In this document: positions 17,169 to 25,719 of the stretch, one piece after another
Layout: the number at the start of each line of letters is the position of its first letter
Numbering within the stretch: the stretch's first letter is position 1
NCBI RefSeq assembly: GCF_001544555.2
Contig: NZ_FCOK02000084.1
Span: forward strand, 1 to 43,494
Direction: 5' to 3'
Length of the DNA stretch: 43,494 bases
From: Caballeronia udeis
Lineage (GTDB): Bacteria > Pseudomonadota > Gammaproteobacteria > Burkholderiales > Burkholderiaceae
Position numbers and translations under genes: made by a program
The notes under the pieces: model-generated
What the model saw: the letters and a program-made list of their open reading frames with translations, nothing else
Databases searched by the model: none
What the model was told of the DNA's origin: nothing

Positions 17169-17759
17169 ATGACCGCTTTGACGCGACGGAAGATATTACG
17201 CGCAACGGCTTTAGCCGTGACGGCGGCGGTATCGCCGAAAGTTTATGCCCAGCATGGAAACATGGGGCCGGTCAGGCCGCCGGTCCGCCTCACCGATGTT
17301 TCGGTAGTCGACCAAACTGGCACGACCCGACCGCTCGAAGAGTTGTTGCGTGAAGGCGTCACTGCGGTGCAGACAATTTACACGGGTTGCAGTTCGGTTT
17401 GCCCCCTTCAGGGAGCGCTATTCGGCGCCGTTCAAGACCGGATGCTGCAAGCCCGTACACGCTATCCAATCCGCTTGCTGTCCATTGGAATCGACCCATT
17501 TGGCGATGTACCGTCCGCGTTGCGCGAATGGCTCGCGCGTTTCAATGCCGGTCCGGGATGGGACGCGGTCACACTGGCTCCAGATGCCGTCGACCGAACA
17601 CGAGCGGAGTTGGCGGGGCGCGCATCGCTGCCGAGCAACATCGCCGACCATTCGACACAAGTCTATTGCTTCGATCACAACGCGATGTTGCGCTGGCGCA
17701 GCGCTGATTTTCCACGAGTCGAAGAAGTTTGTGATGTTCTTGGCGCACTCGGAGTTTGA
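17169..17759 (+). CDS. SCO1/SenC family copper chaperone
   Basis: The 196-residue exported thioredoxin-fold protein has the family copper site: Cys74 and Cys78 in CSSVCP and a distal His161 in DHSTQVYCFD. The N-terminus TRRKILRATALAV is a twin-arginine-like signal with cleavage near VYA (about 27). Sco proteins deliver copper or reduce cysteines at copper sites, classically CuA of cytochrome oxidase. Here no cox gene is near; 81 bp downstream lies a copper radical oxidase, which is the likely client. Identification of the family is firm; the client is inferred from gene order. Confidence 0.92.
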   Translation: MTALTRRKILRATALAVTAAVSPKVYAQHGNMGPVRPPVRLTDVSVVDQTGTTRPLEELLREGVTAVQTIYTGCSSVCPLQGALFGAVQDRMLQARTRYPIRLLSIGIDPFGDVPSALREWLARFNAGPGWDAVTLAPDAVDRTRAELAGRASLPSNIADHSTQVYCFDHNAMLRWRSADFPRVEEVCDVLGALGV

Positions 17760-17840
17760 ATGCGTTCGAAGTGATTCGCTTAACCAAGAGTTGCTAATCA
17801 CACCAGCTATATCACGTAACCCGGAAAAAGGGGCGTCGCG

Positions 17841-19409
17841 ATGAAACGAAACCGATTTCCAACAAGCAATCCCAAGTCATCAGAAACGGCCACAAAAGCT
17901 TTGGCCCTGATAGTCCTCGGGTCGATGTTAATTGCAACGTGCAGGGATGTAACAGCGCAGACCGTGCCGCCGTCGCAGTGGTCTGCACCGATTTCTTTGC
18001 CGCTAGTGCCGGTAGCAGCGGCTAATCTACCGAATGGAAAGGTGCTAGTCTGGTCGGCTGATAGTCCGCTAGATTTTACTGGCGGCGAAGTGAATTTGAG
18101 CAAGCATCAGAACAATGGGGGCACCTATACTGCGATCTTTGATCCGACGACGGGAACGAGCACGCAGGCGTTTGTCACCAATATCGGCCACGACATGTTC
18201 TGTCCGGGAATCGCAAATCTGCCCAACGGTGATATTTTTGTGACGGGTGGATCGAGTAGCGCGAAGGTCAGTGATTTTAACCCCGCCTCAGGACAGTGGA
18301 CATCCCAGAAACAGATGAACATTGCTCGGGCCTATCATGGCAGCGTGACACTGAGCAACGGTGATGTGTTTGTATTGGGGGGCTCATGGAACGGTGGGCA
18401 AGGAGGCAAGAGCGGAGAAACGTGGAGTAATTCGGGCTGGAAAGAGAATACTGTGGTAACTGCCAACTGGGGCGACCCTGACGTAACGAACGATGCCGCA
18501 GGAATATATCGTGCGGACAACCACATGTGGTTGTTCGCGGATTCCAACGGCCTGGTTTTCCACGCTGGACCGAGTCGAGCCATGCAATGGATTGGCACCG
18601 CAGGCACCGGCAGCATGTCGACGTCGGTAAATCGAGGGGCTGACAATGACGCGATGACCGGCAACGCGGTCATGTATGACGTCCGCAAAATCCTCGCGGT
18701 CGGTGGTGCGCCTAGCTACGAAAACGCCTACGCGACGTCGAACGCGACATTAATAGATATCAGCAGCGGAGCGGCGAACACGCGCACAATAGCTCCAATG
18801 AGCTATCAGCGTGCGTTTGCCAACAGCGTTGCGTTACCGAGCGGCGAAGTCGTCGTGGTTGGCGGTCAAACCTATCCCCAGCCTTTCTCTGACGACAATG
18901 CGATTCTGACGCCAGAGATCTGGAGCCCCGCGACTGAAACGTTCAGGCCGCTTGCGGCCCAAGCTGTGCCGCGCACTTATCACAGTATCGCGCTGCTTTT
19001 GCCGGACGGGCGCGTTTTAAGCGGTGGTGGGGGGTTGTGCGGGGGATGTTCGACCAACCACACTAACGTCGAAATACTGACGCCGCCATATCTTCTCAAT
19101 CCGGACGGTTCACCAGCGTCACGCCCTAAGATCTTGTCGGCCCCCACGAGCGCGAGTCTCGGCGCGTCGATCTCTGTGAGCACCGACAGGACGGTTAGCG
19201 CCTTCGCGCTGATGCGCCTATCGTCGGTAACTCATTCGCTCAACAACGAGCAGCGACGCGTTCCGTTAAGCTTTAGCGCGAGCAGGGCAGGCCAATATGT
19301 GTTGAATATTCCGGGCGATTCCGGAGTCGCCGTGCCCGGCTACTACATGTTATTCGCTCTCGACGCGAACGGAGTACCGAGCGTCTCAAGCACTATTCGA
19401 ATCCACTAA
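17841..19409 (+). CDS. Galactose oxidase-like copper radical oxidase (kelch + DUF1929)
   Basis: The 522-residue secreted protein has a signal region at about 18-39, then kelch beta-propeller repeats and a C-terminal DUF1929 immunoglobulin-like domain (~428-522). The copper-radical residues of galactose oxidase all have counterparts: Cys121 in DMFCPG (the thioether cysteine), Tyr165 in ARAYHGS (Cys-Tyr cofactor), Tyr380-His381 in RTYHS and His465 in THSLNNEQ. The stacking tryptophan GSWSGG of galactose oxidase corresponds to Trp183 in GSWNGG. It should therefore oxidise a primary alcohol or aldehyde with release of H2O2 if O2 is used. Between Sco and cytochrome c genes; the latter overlaps by 1 nt. 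Substrate (sugar, glyoxal or glycan) cannot be read from sequence. Confidence 0.9.
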   Translation: MKRNRFPTSNPKSSETATKALALIVLGSMLIATCRDVTAQTVPPSQWSAPISLPLVPVAAANLPNGKVLVWSADSPLDFTGGEVNLSKHQNNGGTYTAIFDPTTGTSTQAFVTNIGHDMFCPGIANLPNGDIFVTGGSSSAKVSDFNPASGQWTSQKQMNIARAYHGSVTLSNGDVFVLGGSWNGGQGGKSGETWSNSGWKENTVVTANWGDPDVTNDAAGIYRADNHMWLFADSNGLVFHAGPSRAMQWIGTAGTGSMSTSVNRGADNDAMTGNAVMYDVRKILAVGGAPSYENAYATSNATLIDISSGAANTRTIAPMSYQRAFANSVALPSGEVVVVGGQTYPQPFSDDNAILTPEIWSPATETFRPLAAQAVPRTYHSIALLLPDGRVLSGGGGLCGGCSTNHTNVEILTPPYLLNPDGSPASRPKILSAPTSASLGASISVSTDRTVSAFALMRLSSVTHSLNNEQRRVPLSFSASRAGQYVLNIPGDSGVAVPGYYMLFALDANGVPSVSSTIRIH

Positions 19410-19852
19410 TGGCGCGCGCCTTAAATCGGGCCGCCTTCACAATACACGTGATGACGGCCCTATTTTTGGTTGTTGTCAAACCCGCGGCAAATGGCGCGGA
19501 TTCATGTCGATCCATGGACTTGGGATATCAGCTTTTTAACGGGCAGCGCGCGCTGGTAGCGCACTTACGCGATGACAACCGCATGCTGCCTGACATTGCT
19601 GCCCGGTGTATCAATTGCCATGACCACGCGGACAACGCAGCGTCTTTTGCACCCCCCTTGACAAGCCGGTACCTGCTCAGCGATACACGCCGTCGCGGCG
19701 GCCCGCCGAGTCGCTACAACCTAAGCTCGTTCTGCCGGGTCTTGAATGTCGGCGTTGATCCGACAGGAATCGTTCTGAAAAAAGCGATGCCGCAATACGC
19801 TTTAAGCGATACAGAATGCGCAGCGCTTTGGAGCTTCGTCACGGCCCCATAG
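19409..19852 (+). CDS. Mono-haem cytochrome c, exported
   Basis: The 147-residue product has an N-terminal signal (about 1-30), a single haem-binding motif CINCH (67-71) and a candidate axial methionine Met127 in KKAMPQYALSDTE. That motif matches the class I pattern in which MPxxxLxxxE precedes the last helix. The ATG overlaps the stop of the copper radical oxidase (TAATG), implying translational coupling. Such proteins carry single electrons in the periplasm. In this operon it may oxidise or activate the neighbouring copper-radical enzyme or accept its electrons; this is inference. Confidence 0.85.
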   Translation: MARALNRAAFTIHVMTALFLVVVKPAANGADSCRSMDLGYQLFNGQRALVAHLRDDNRMLPDIAARCINCHDHADNAASFAPPLTSRYLLSDTRRRGGPPSRYNLSSFCRVLNVGVDPTGIVLKKAMPQYALSDTECAALWSFVTAP

Positions 19853-19863
19853 CGCTTCGTGCG

Positions 19864-19901
19864 CTTGACGTGGTGCGCGGCAAGCCGCACACCGAGTCAA
19901 G
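19864..19901 (+). terminator. Hairpin after the copper oxidase operon
   Basis: CTTGAC pairs with GTCAAG, and GGTGCGCGG pairs with CCGCACACC with one mismatch, giving a long imperfect stem 12 nt after the cytochrome c stop. There is no T-run, so a Rho-independent terminator is only possible; it may stabilise the transcript end. The rest of the 361-bp gap to 20213 shows no gene. Confidence 0.35.
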
Positions 19902-20213
19902 TGACAATACCTGCAGCCGAAAAATAAGCTCTTCCATAAGAAAGGGGTGTGACGCGAGGGTTGGAGCGGACATAGCCCCTTCAATTCAGGTTATCTTATG
20001 TTTCCGTTGACGTTGCGGAGCGGAGAAGACTCTGAGAGCGAGCAGTCCGCCTTCGTTGGCTAAGACGTTAATATGAGTTGAACGAAACCGCTGACGCGGT
20101 AGCAGGTGGTCGGCCGGCGGCGGCGTCTTCGATACCGTTCATGGAGTGTCTCCCCTCGAGTGGGACGATTGCAGTGCAGTTTGCTGCCTCGTCCCTTCTG
20201 AGCGGAGTCCACC

Positions 20214-21092
20214 ATGACACCCCTACGTCGACGCATGATCGAGGATATGCGCGTGCGCAACCTCGCCGCCAATACGCGGCGCGCCTATCTCCAGCAGGTG
20301 CATGCCTTTGCCGAGCACTTCGGTCGTTCCCCGGACCTGATGGGCCCGGAGGAGGTGCGCGCCTGGCAGGTGCACCTGATTGAAGTCCAGCGACGCTCAT
20401 CGAGCACGCTGGTGGTGGCCACCGCGGCGCTGCGCTTCCTGTACAACGTCACACTCAAGCGCAACTGGTCCGTCGAAGAGATCCCCAGATCAAGGAGACC
20501 AAGCAGGCTGCCGGTGATCCTCAGTCAGGAGGAGGTCACCCAGTTCCTTGAAGCGATCCGTAGCGTCAAGCATCGTACCGTGCTGATGGCAGCCTACGCC
20601 GCGGGCCTGCGCATCTCGGAGGCCACCCGGCTGAAGGTCAGCGATATCGATAGCCGGCGCATGATGCAGCGTGTCGAACAGGGCAAGGGGCACGCCGACC
20701 GCTACGTGATGCTCTCGCCGCGGCTGCTGCAGATCCTGCGCAGTTACTGATGCATCGGCCGGCCCCAGTACTGGCTGTTTCCCGGCCGCTTCCCGGATCA
20801 ACCCGTGGGCGCCGACGTGGTACGACAGGCATGCCAGGACGCTCGCCGCCGTGCCGGCATCAGCAAGCCCATCACACCGCACTCGTTGCGCCATGCGTTT
20901 GCGACGCACCTGCTCGAATCCGGCACCGATGTGCGCATGATCCAGTTGCTGATGGGACATCGCAGCCTGGCCACGACGGCGCGCTACCTGAAGGTCTCGA
21001 CCAGCACGATCTGCGCGACGACCAGCCCATTCGACCGGCTACCTCCAGGCACCTCGCAGACTTCACCCGAGCCGCCAGTTGACCACGTCTGA
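20214..21092 (+). pseudogene. Tyrosine recombinase/integrase split by one in-frame stop
   Basis: The N-terminal SAM-like domain and first catalytic Arg region (GLRISEATRL) run to a TGA at 20748-20750. The same frame continues with GRPQYWLFPGRFPDQPVGAD, the HSLRHAFATHLLESG box, LMGHRSLATTARYL and the catalytic tyrosine in ARYL. At the stop, LRSY-stop-CIGRPQYW stands where a Trp (TGG) is expected, so a single base change explains the break. All catalytic boxes are otherwise present. Unless the stop is read through, the recombinase is inactive. The transposase starts 6 nt downstream. Confidence 0.85.
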
Positions 21093-21098
21093 GCCGCG

Positions 21099-22292
21099 AT
21101 GAAGTCCCCGCTGGAGCTGGCGGACATCCTGCACCGTCACGGCCCCGCATACCGGCATCTGCACGCCGATTCGCTCGACCGTGAGCAGTGTCGTGTCATG
21201 CGCGCCATTGAGCAGTGCCGCACAGCAGCCCTGGGCGGTCACGTCGAGCAGTGCGACGCCTGTGGACACCAGCGCATCGCCTACAACTCGTGTGGCAACC
21301 GGCACTGCCCGAAGTGCCAGTCGCTCGCCCGAGCAGAATGGCTCGACCACCGTCAGGCGGACCTGCTGCCCGTCCCGTACTTCCACGTGGTGTTCACCGT
21401 GCCGCAGGAGATCTCGGCCATTGCATTCCAGAACAAGCGCACCGTCTACGACATCCTGTTTCAGGCAACCGCCGAAACGCTGCAGACGATCGCCGCGGAT
21501 CCAAGGCACCTTGGCGCCACGATCGGCTTCATCGCGCTCCTGCACACCTGGGGACAGAATCTGGTGCACCACCCGCATCTGCACTGCGTGGTCCCTGGCG
21601 GGGGCCTTGCTGCCGACGGCACGCGCTGGGTGGCCTGCCGGCCAGGTTTTTTCCTGCCCGTGCGGGTGCTCTCGCGCCTGTTCCGGCGACTGTTTCTCGA
21701 ACGGTTGCAACACGCATTCGATGCCGGTGCACTGGGTTTCTTCGCATCACTGGCCCATCTGTCAGAGCCAGGCGAATTTGCCCGCTATCTGTCGGGCCCG
21801 CGTCATACCGAGTGGGTCGTCTATGCCAAGGAGCCGTTCGGCGGTCCGCAGCAGGTGCTCGACTATCTCGGCCGCTACACGCACCGCGTCGCGATCTCCA
21901 ACCACCGCCTGCTCAGTCTGACCGACGAGTATGTGACGTTTCGCTGGAAGGACTATCGTCATCCAGGTAGGCCACGTGCAATGCGCCTGCACGCTCACGA
22001 GTTCCTGCGCCGCTTCCTGCTGCATGTACTGCCGCACGGGCTGCAACGGATTCGCCACTACGGGCTGCTTAGCAACCGGTTGCGCGCGACCCGTATTGCC
22101 GCGTGCCGGCGCCTGCTTGGCGTACCGTCTGCCGAAATCCGGATGACGCCCAGACCTGATTACCGCGACCGTTACGCGCAGTTGACCGGCCGATCGCTGC
22201 GCGACTGTCCGGTCTGCAGACACGGTCACATGGTCTGCGTCGAATGCCTCCTGCCTGGCGCGTCACCCCGGGCACCTCCGAACTACCCATGA
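21099..22292 (+). CDS. IS91 family transposase (HUH, two-tyrosine Rep-like)
   Basis: The 397-residue transposase has an N-terminal zinc-finger-like region (CDACGHQRIAYNSCGNRHCP). The HUH metal-binding motif is in HHPHLHCVVPGG (about 166-177), and the catalytic region YLGRYTHRVAIS near 258-269 contains two tyrosines three residues apart, as in IS91/IS801 Y2 transposases. It performs rolling-circle transposition at tetranucleotide targets. Length is normal and the frame is intact. It is preceded by the broken tyrosine recombinase, with which it forms a known IS91-subgroup pairing. Confidence 0.93.
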   Translation: MKSPLELADILHRHGPAYRHLHADSLDREQCRVMRAIEQCRTAALGGHVEQCDACGHQRIAYNSCGNRHCPKCQSLARAEWLDHRQADLLPVPYFHVVFTVPQEISAIAFQNKRTVYDILFQATAETLQTIAADPRHLGATIGFIALLHTWGQNLVHHPHLHCVVPGGGLAADGTRWVACRPGFFLPVRVLSRLFRRLFLERLQHAFDAGALGFFASLAHLSEPGEFARYLSGPRHTEWVVYAKEPFGGPQQVLDYLGRYTHRVAISNHRLLSLTDEYVTFRWKDYRHPGRPRAMRLHAHEFLRRFLLHVLPHGLQRIRHYGLLSNRLRATRIAACRRLLGVPSAEIRMTPRPDYRDRYAQLTGRSLRDCPVCRHGHMVCVECLLPGASPRAPPNYP

Positions 22293-22552
22293 AGCCCGAA
22301 TCGCTACCGCTGGCAGGCCGGAACCGGCACGTCCTCACGGGGTCGGCTGGACGCGCATGTCCGCGGCGGTCCCAGCCTGCCTTCCACGGGCGGCGTAACC
22401 TGTTCGCTGACCACCGCGGCCGCACGGTCTTGCCCAATCGTGCACCCACACCCTGCCTTGTCCACGCTTCGATTTCCCCATCCGATCGTGACAACCATCG
22501 GCACACCGATTCAATTCCCATAGCCACCACGAGTGGAGCGGTTTAGCTCAAC

Positions 22553-22633
22553 GAATTGTTAGCGGAACGGAAACGGCGCGATGAGTTGGCCGCAGGCAAG
22601 GCGAACGAGCCGTTTCCGTTCCGCTAACAATTC
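22553..22633. repeat. Perfect 25-bp inverted repeat (IS91 end hairpin candidate)
   Basis: The left arm 22553-22577 begins GAATTGTTAGCGGAACGG; the right arm 22609-22633 is its exact reverse complement, with a 31-nt loop. It stands between the transposase tail and the long repeat at 22641. It may be the rolling-circle origin or terminator hairpin of the element, or a strong bidirectional transcription terminator lacking a T-run. Confidence 0.65.
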
Positions 22634-22640
22634 TCTGGGT

Positions 22641-22767
22641 TATCACGGCAAGCGGTTTGGAACCGGCGCAGGGTAGAGGTACAAGGACGCGGTTCGAGTG
22701 GTCGAACTCAGATGAGACCTCATGCTTCTCTGCAAGCCATCCCGACGGAAGAGGGCGGGGACTGCTT
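22641..22767 (+). repeat. Long two-copy repeat, right copy
   Basis: About 127 bp starting TATCACGGCAAGCGGTTTGG and containing CATCCCGACGGAAGAGGGCG near its end. It aligns along its whole length to 9010-9135. It begins 8 nt after the IS91-type hairpin, so the insertion may have occurred beside or in this repeat. Confidence 0.75.
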
Positions 22768-22855
22768 GTCGGGGGCAAGCGGCCAACTGAGCAGGTCGAC
22801 CGAAGTAGTCAGCTGCACGGCATGCTGTCAGCACTCACACGCCATGCCGCGCTCT

Positions 22856-23161
22856 CTATTTCCACTTCGAGCCAAGCGCTTCGAATCCAGCTTTCTTGAG
22901 GTCATCAGCCACCATGACCACGCGAAACTCGCAGTCGGCATTGAACGAAAGAAACCATGGTTCCGCGAATTTTGGAATCTGCGACGGCTCCTCAAGGTCC
23001 ACGATAAGGATTGCTCCGCGTGTTCCGTTTTCCGAGGTAAAGTAGGCGGCTTCCGGTTTCATCTCCGCGAGAATCCGCTCCATTAACTCTCCAATGGTGC
23101 CGTCGCGCACAAAAGAGTTGAATGGCTCGTGAGGTATTCGTATGTTGAGAAGCATGCGCAT
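22856..23161 (-). CDS. Conserved small protein of unknown function
   Basis: The 101-residue protein (MRMLLNIRIPHEPFN...) has a strong ribosome site, AAGGAGG, 6 nt upstream of the ATG at 23161, which decides the start over 23203. The fold appears to be a ferredoxin-like alpha/beta dimer domain: strand MLLNIRIP, helix TIGELMERILAEM, strands AAYFTSENGTRGAILIVDL, helix, strand FRVVMV. Close relatives are annotated as hypothetical or, doubtfully, as pantothenate synthetase; I see no support for that activity. No signal peptide; probably cytoplasmic. Confidence 0.75.
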   Translation of the reverse strand: MRMLLNIRIPHEPFNSFVRDGTIGELMERILAEMKPEAAYFTSENGTRGAILIVDLEEPSQIPKFAEPWFLSFNADCEFRVVMVADDLKKAGFEALGSKWK

Positions 23162-23217
23162 GGTCTTCCTCCTTGATTGTGTCCGGATGGACTCTTCAAG
23201 CATAGGAGCTTTACGAG

Positions 23218-24003
23218 TTGTTGGCTGTCGCTATTCAACAAACCAGCAAAGATCAATTGGGCGCGTTCACATGCCTTGCTGAGCGTTCCACGCACCAGCG
23301 TTCCCAGGAGACACGGAAGCTCTCAACCAGAGCTGACGCTGCCTGTTCGACGGCCAGGCATGCGATTCGTGGCCTGACGCAGACTGCTGCCATCGAGTGC
23401 GCTGCCTGCGGCATCCGTATCAACGAACTGCAACCCGGTGTGATCGACACCGGGATGACCCAGGGTCATCCGGAAGGAGCGCAGGCAGTTGTCGACCGTG
23501 GCATTCCAATGCGTCGCGTTGGATGTGCGGAGGAAGTTGCCACCGCTGTATGCTTCCTGTTTTCCGATGAAGCCTCTTACATTACAGGGGCTCACCTTGC
23601 AAAACTCATCCCCAACAAGGCAACCCGAAACGGCAAGCTCGATCCGCCGTGGTGGGATTTGCCCTTGCGTATGGTGCTCATTGCCGGCCTCGTGATCGGC
23701 GTGACGCTGATCGCGCCTTACGTCGGGCCTGAAGCGAGCGGCGTGCTCGCGTCGTTCCCGTTCATGGTGATCATCCTTGCAGTCTTCACGCATCGCATGA
23801 TTGGCCCCGCAGCTACGCAGCAATTGATGCGCGGCGTGGTGGTGGCACTTCCGCGCTTTGCCGCGTTTTTCTATGTGCCAGGCCTGACTTTGACGAAGTT
23901 GAACCTGCCTGCCGCTTACGGTGGCGCGATTCTCTGCACTTTTGCGATACAGGCAGTCTGCTTGTACCGGATGCGCGTTCCAGCCACTCTCCCTGTGGAG
24001 TAA
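23218..24003 (+). pseudogene. Chimeric frame: short-chain dehydrogenase C-terminal part fused to half a membrane protein
   Basis: From about 23340 to 23595 the frame encodes an SDR C-terminal half (RHAIRGLTQTAAIECAACG, INELQPGVIDTGMTQGHP, ending SYITGAHL). At GAHL the usual AVDGG is replaced and the frame continues directly into a different protein (PPWWDLPLRMVLIAGLVIG onward, several membrane helices, end VPATLPVE). The Rossmann nucleotide-binding half is missing. The SDR catalytic Tyr-x3-Lys (usually YSASKHA) appears as CSTARHA, losing both residues. The start region (23218-23335) resembles neither protein. I infer a deletion-fusion pseudogene; a stable membrane product is conceivable. Confidence 0.7.
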
Positions 24004-24096
24004 CCTCGAGGCAAGGGGATGCTGTTGTATGACCGTTCCCGGACTGTTCTCCGACCGATGCGGCCGCCCCTCCACGGCGCGAATGAGAGCAAACCT

Positions 24097-25449
24097 CTAC
24101 TCGTGCACCTTCTGCCGGGACGCTTCGCCCAGATGCGCACGCACGAACCCGACATGTTCGCGAAGGACATAAAATGTGTCCGCATGCGCCAGCGGCATCC
24201 GCAAGGTATTCAGTGATTGCTCGATCTCATCGAGATCCGCTATGAGCGCCTTTCGCTCTTCTTCTGTCGAGCTGACAAGCACGCTGCGTTCTATCGCGAT
24301 CAACGCGCCGTAATACCGGTAGATCCGCGATCTCACCCGCCATGCGTACAACGCCGGAATCAGCCGCAAGGCCGGGATCAGCAGCACGGCGACGGGCAGC
24401 AGCAGAACGAGTATCCGGTCTGCAATGCTCGCGAGCCAGAAGGGCAGGATGCGGTAGAGGAAACTCTTGCCCGACTTGTAATAGCGCGTGGCCTCTTCGC
24501 TGATCGGGTATTCGCGAGCGATCGGACTGGGGAATTGCCCGGCGTTTTGCAGCAGCCCGGGCATTCCGTGGACTTCCTGGGCGGCTTCAATGACCAGATC
24601 CGAAATGGCCGGGTGCAAGCTCTGCCGCGCGAGGATCTCGACGGTCGGGCCGATCAGGCGCAAGGTCTGCGGCGGAATTTTCCGCCGGAGATCGAGCACG
24701 CCCGTTGGCAGGTCGATTTCGTCCAGATACGGGAAGAGCCGTGTATAAGCGCTCGCTTCCGAGAAATCCATCACGGAGATGCCCGGTATGCCCAGCAGCC
24801 TGAGCATCAGCCCGCGTGTGGTCGAGTCGCCATTGAACAGCGCGGCATCCACGTTCCCCGCTACCAGCTGCTTCGCCGCGTCCATGCCGTCGAGCGGCAC
24901 CAGTTGCGTGACTCCACCCGGCGCTATGCCGTTGGCCTCGAGCAGGTTGAGCGACAGCCGGCGGGTGCCGCTGCCCTCGCGGCCTATCGCTATCTTCTTG
25001 CCCTCCAGGTCCGACAACTGTGTCATTCCCTTGCCGCGATAAAACACCACAAGGGGAACGTAAAAGACGCTCCCAAGCGATATGAGCGACGCCCTGGCCG
25101 CCGCATCCGACACGCCCCCTTGCACCAGCGCAAGATCGACATGGCTCTTGGGGTCCATCAGCCGTTGCAGGTTCTGGACCGAACCATCGGATTGGAGCAC
25201 GTTGAGGGTGACACCGTTGCGCGCCAGGATTTTTTTATAGCGCTCGGCGGTATCCAGTAGCGAACTGTCTTGAGGGCCCGCGCTGATCGTGATGGTTCTT
25301 GGGGGAGCGGGGTCCGCCAGCCACACGATCAGCCCGATCATCACGATGAACAGCAGCGCGAAGGGGGCCGACGTCAACGACAGATCGCGCCAGGCCACAT
25401 GAGAGTGGTCGCGCGGAAAACGCGGGGGACGCGGGCGATATTGTTTCAT
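24097..25449 (-). CDS. TAXI-family TRAP solute-binding protein with C-terminal membrane anchor
   Basis: The 450-residue protein has an N-terminal membrane segment (about 26-44, APFALLFIVMIGLIVWL). The TAXI solute-binding domain follows (ITISAGPQDSSLLDTAERYK; VDLALVQGGVSD; KKIAIGREGSGTR; VDAALFNGD). A second hydrophobic region covers about 332-365 (DRILVLLLPVAVLLIPALRL), and a coiled-coil cytoplasmic tail (ALIADLDEIEQSLNTLRMPL) ends the protein. Classic TAXI proteins are free periplasmic receptors for TRAP transporters. This double-anchored form has no fused or adjacent DctM-type permease here and may act as a sensor or receptor. An in-frame GTG at 25473 is an alternative start. Confidence 0.85.
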   Translation of the reverse strand: MKQYRPRPPRFPRDHSHVAWRDLSLTSAPFALLFIVMIGLIVWLADPAPPRTITISAGPQDSSLLDTAERYKKILARNGVTLNVLQSDGSVQNLQRLMDPKSHVDLALVQGGVSDAAARASLISLGSVFYVPLVVFYRGKGMTQLSDLEGKKIAIGREGSGTRRLSLNLLEANGIAPGGVTQLVPLDGMDAAKQLVAGNVDAALFNGDSTTRGLMLRLLGIPGISVMDFSEASAYTRLFPYLDEIDLPTGVLDLRRKIPPQTLRLIGPTVEILARQSLHPAISDLVIEAAQEVHGMPGLLQNAGQFPSPIAREYPISEEATRYYKSGKSFLYRILPFWLASIADRILVLLLPVAVLLIPALRLIPALYAWRVRSRIYRYYGALIAIERSVLVSSTEEERKALIADLDEIEQSLNTLRMPLAHADTFYVLREHVGFVRAHLGEASRQKVHE

Positions 25450-25719
25450 GAGACCACGTGGGAAAAGCCTCACACTTTTAGGAATGACATCAAGCCGTGG
25501 TCAGGCAGTGCTCAAGCGGAGCCATGCCTGTGCCTTAAAGAATACCCGCAGAATACCCGCGCCGGGGCACACCTGACCTGGTGCAGAGTTTATAGGGGAA
25601 CCCCCGGAGGGCGAGGGAGAAACGCCGGACCGGGCCAGCGCCCTGGCGACGATTATTCCTCGCTATAAATCCGGCCCGCGCCAAAGCGCCGGTCGATCTG
25701 CGCAACGCCCCCGGCCCGC

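Larger units (their letters stand above)
20214..22633 (+). mobile_element. IS91-type element with tyrosine recombinase and terminal hairpin
   Basis: The element comprises a disrupted tyrosine recombinase gene (20214-21092), an intact IS91-family transposase (21099-22292), about 260 bp of non-coding DNA and a perfect 25-bp inverted repeat (22553-22633). IS91-group elements move by rolling-circle transposition and carry sub-terminal hairpins rather than terminal inverted repeats. The exact left end is not established; it lies somewhere after 19901. The right end is taken as the hairpin. No second copy is in the window. Confidence 0.7.

Noticed and set aside
22641..22767. Possible tRNA-like sequence in the long repeat (GGTTCGAGTGG)
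   Set aside because: No cloverleaf could be drawn around the T-arm-like string and no acceptor stem pairs.
24217..25260. Long plus-strand frame opposite the TAXI protein
   Set aside because: Antisense to a protein with clear family motifs and membrane segments.
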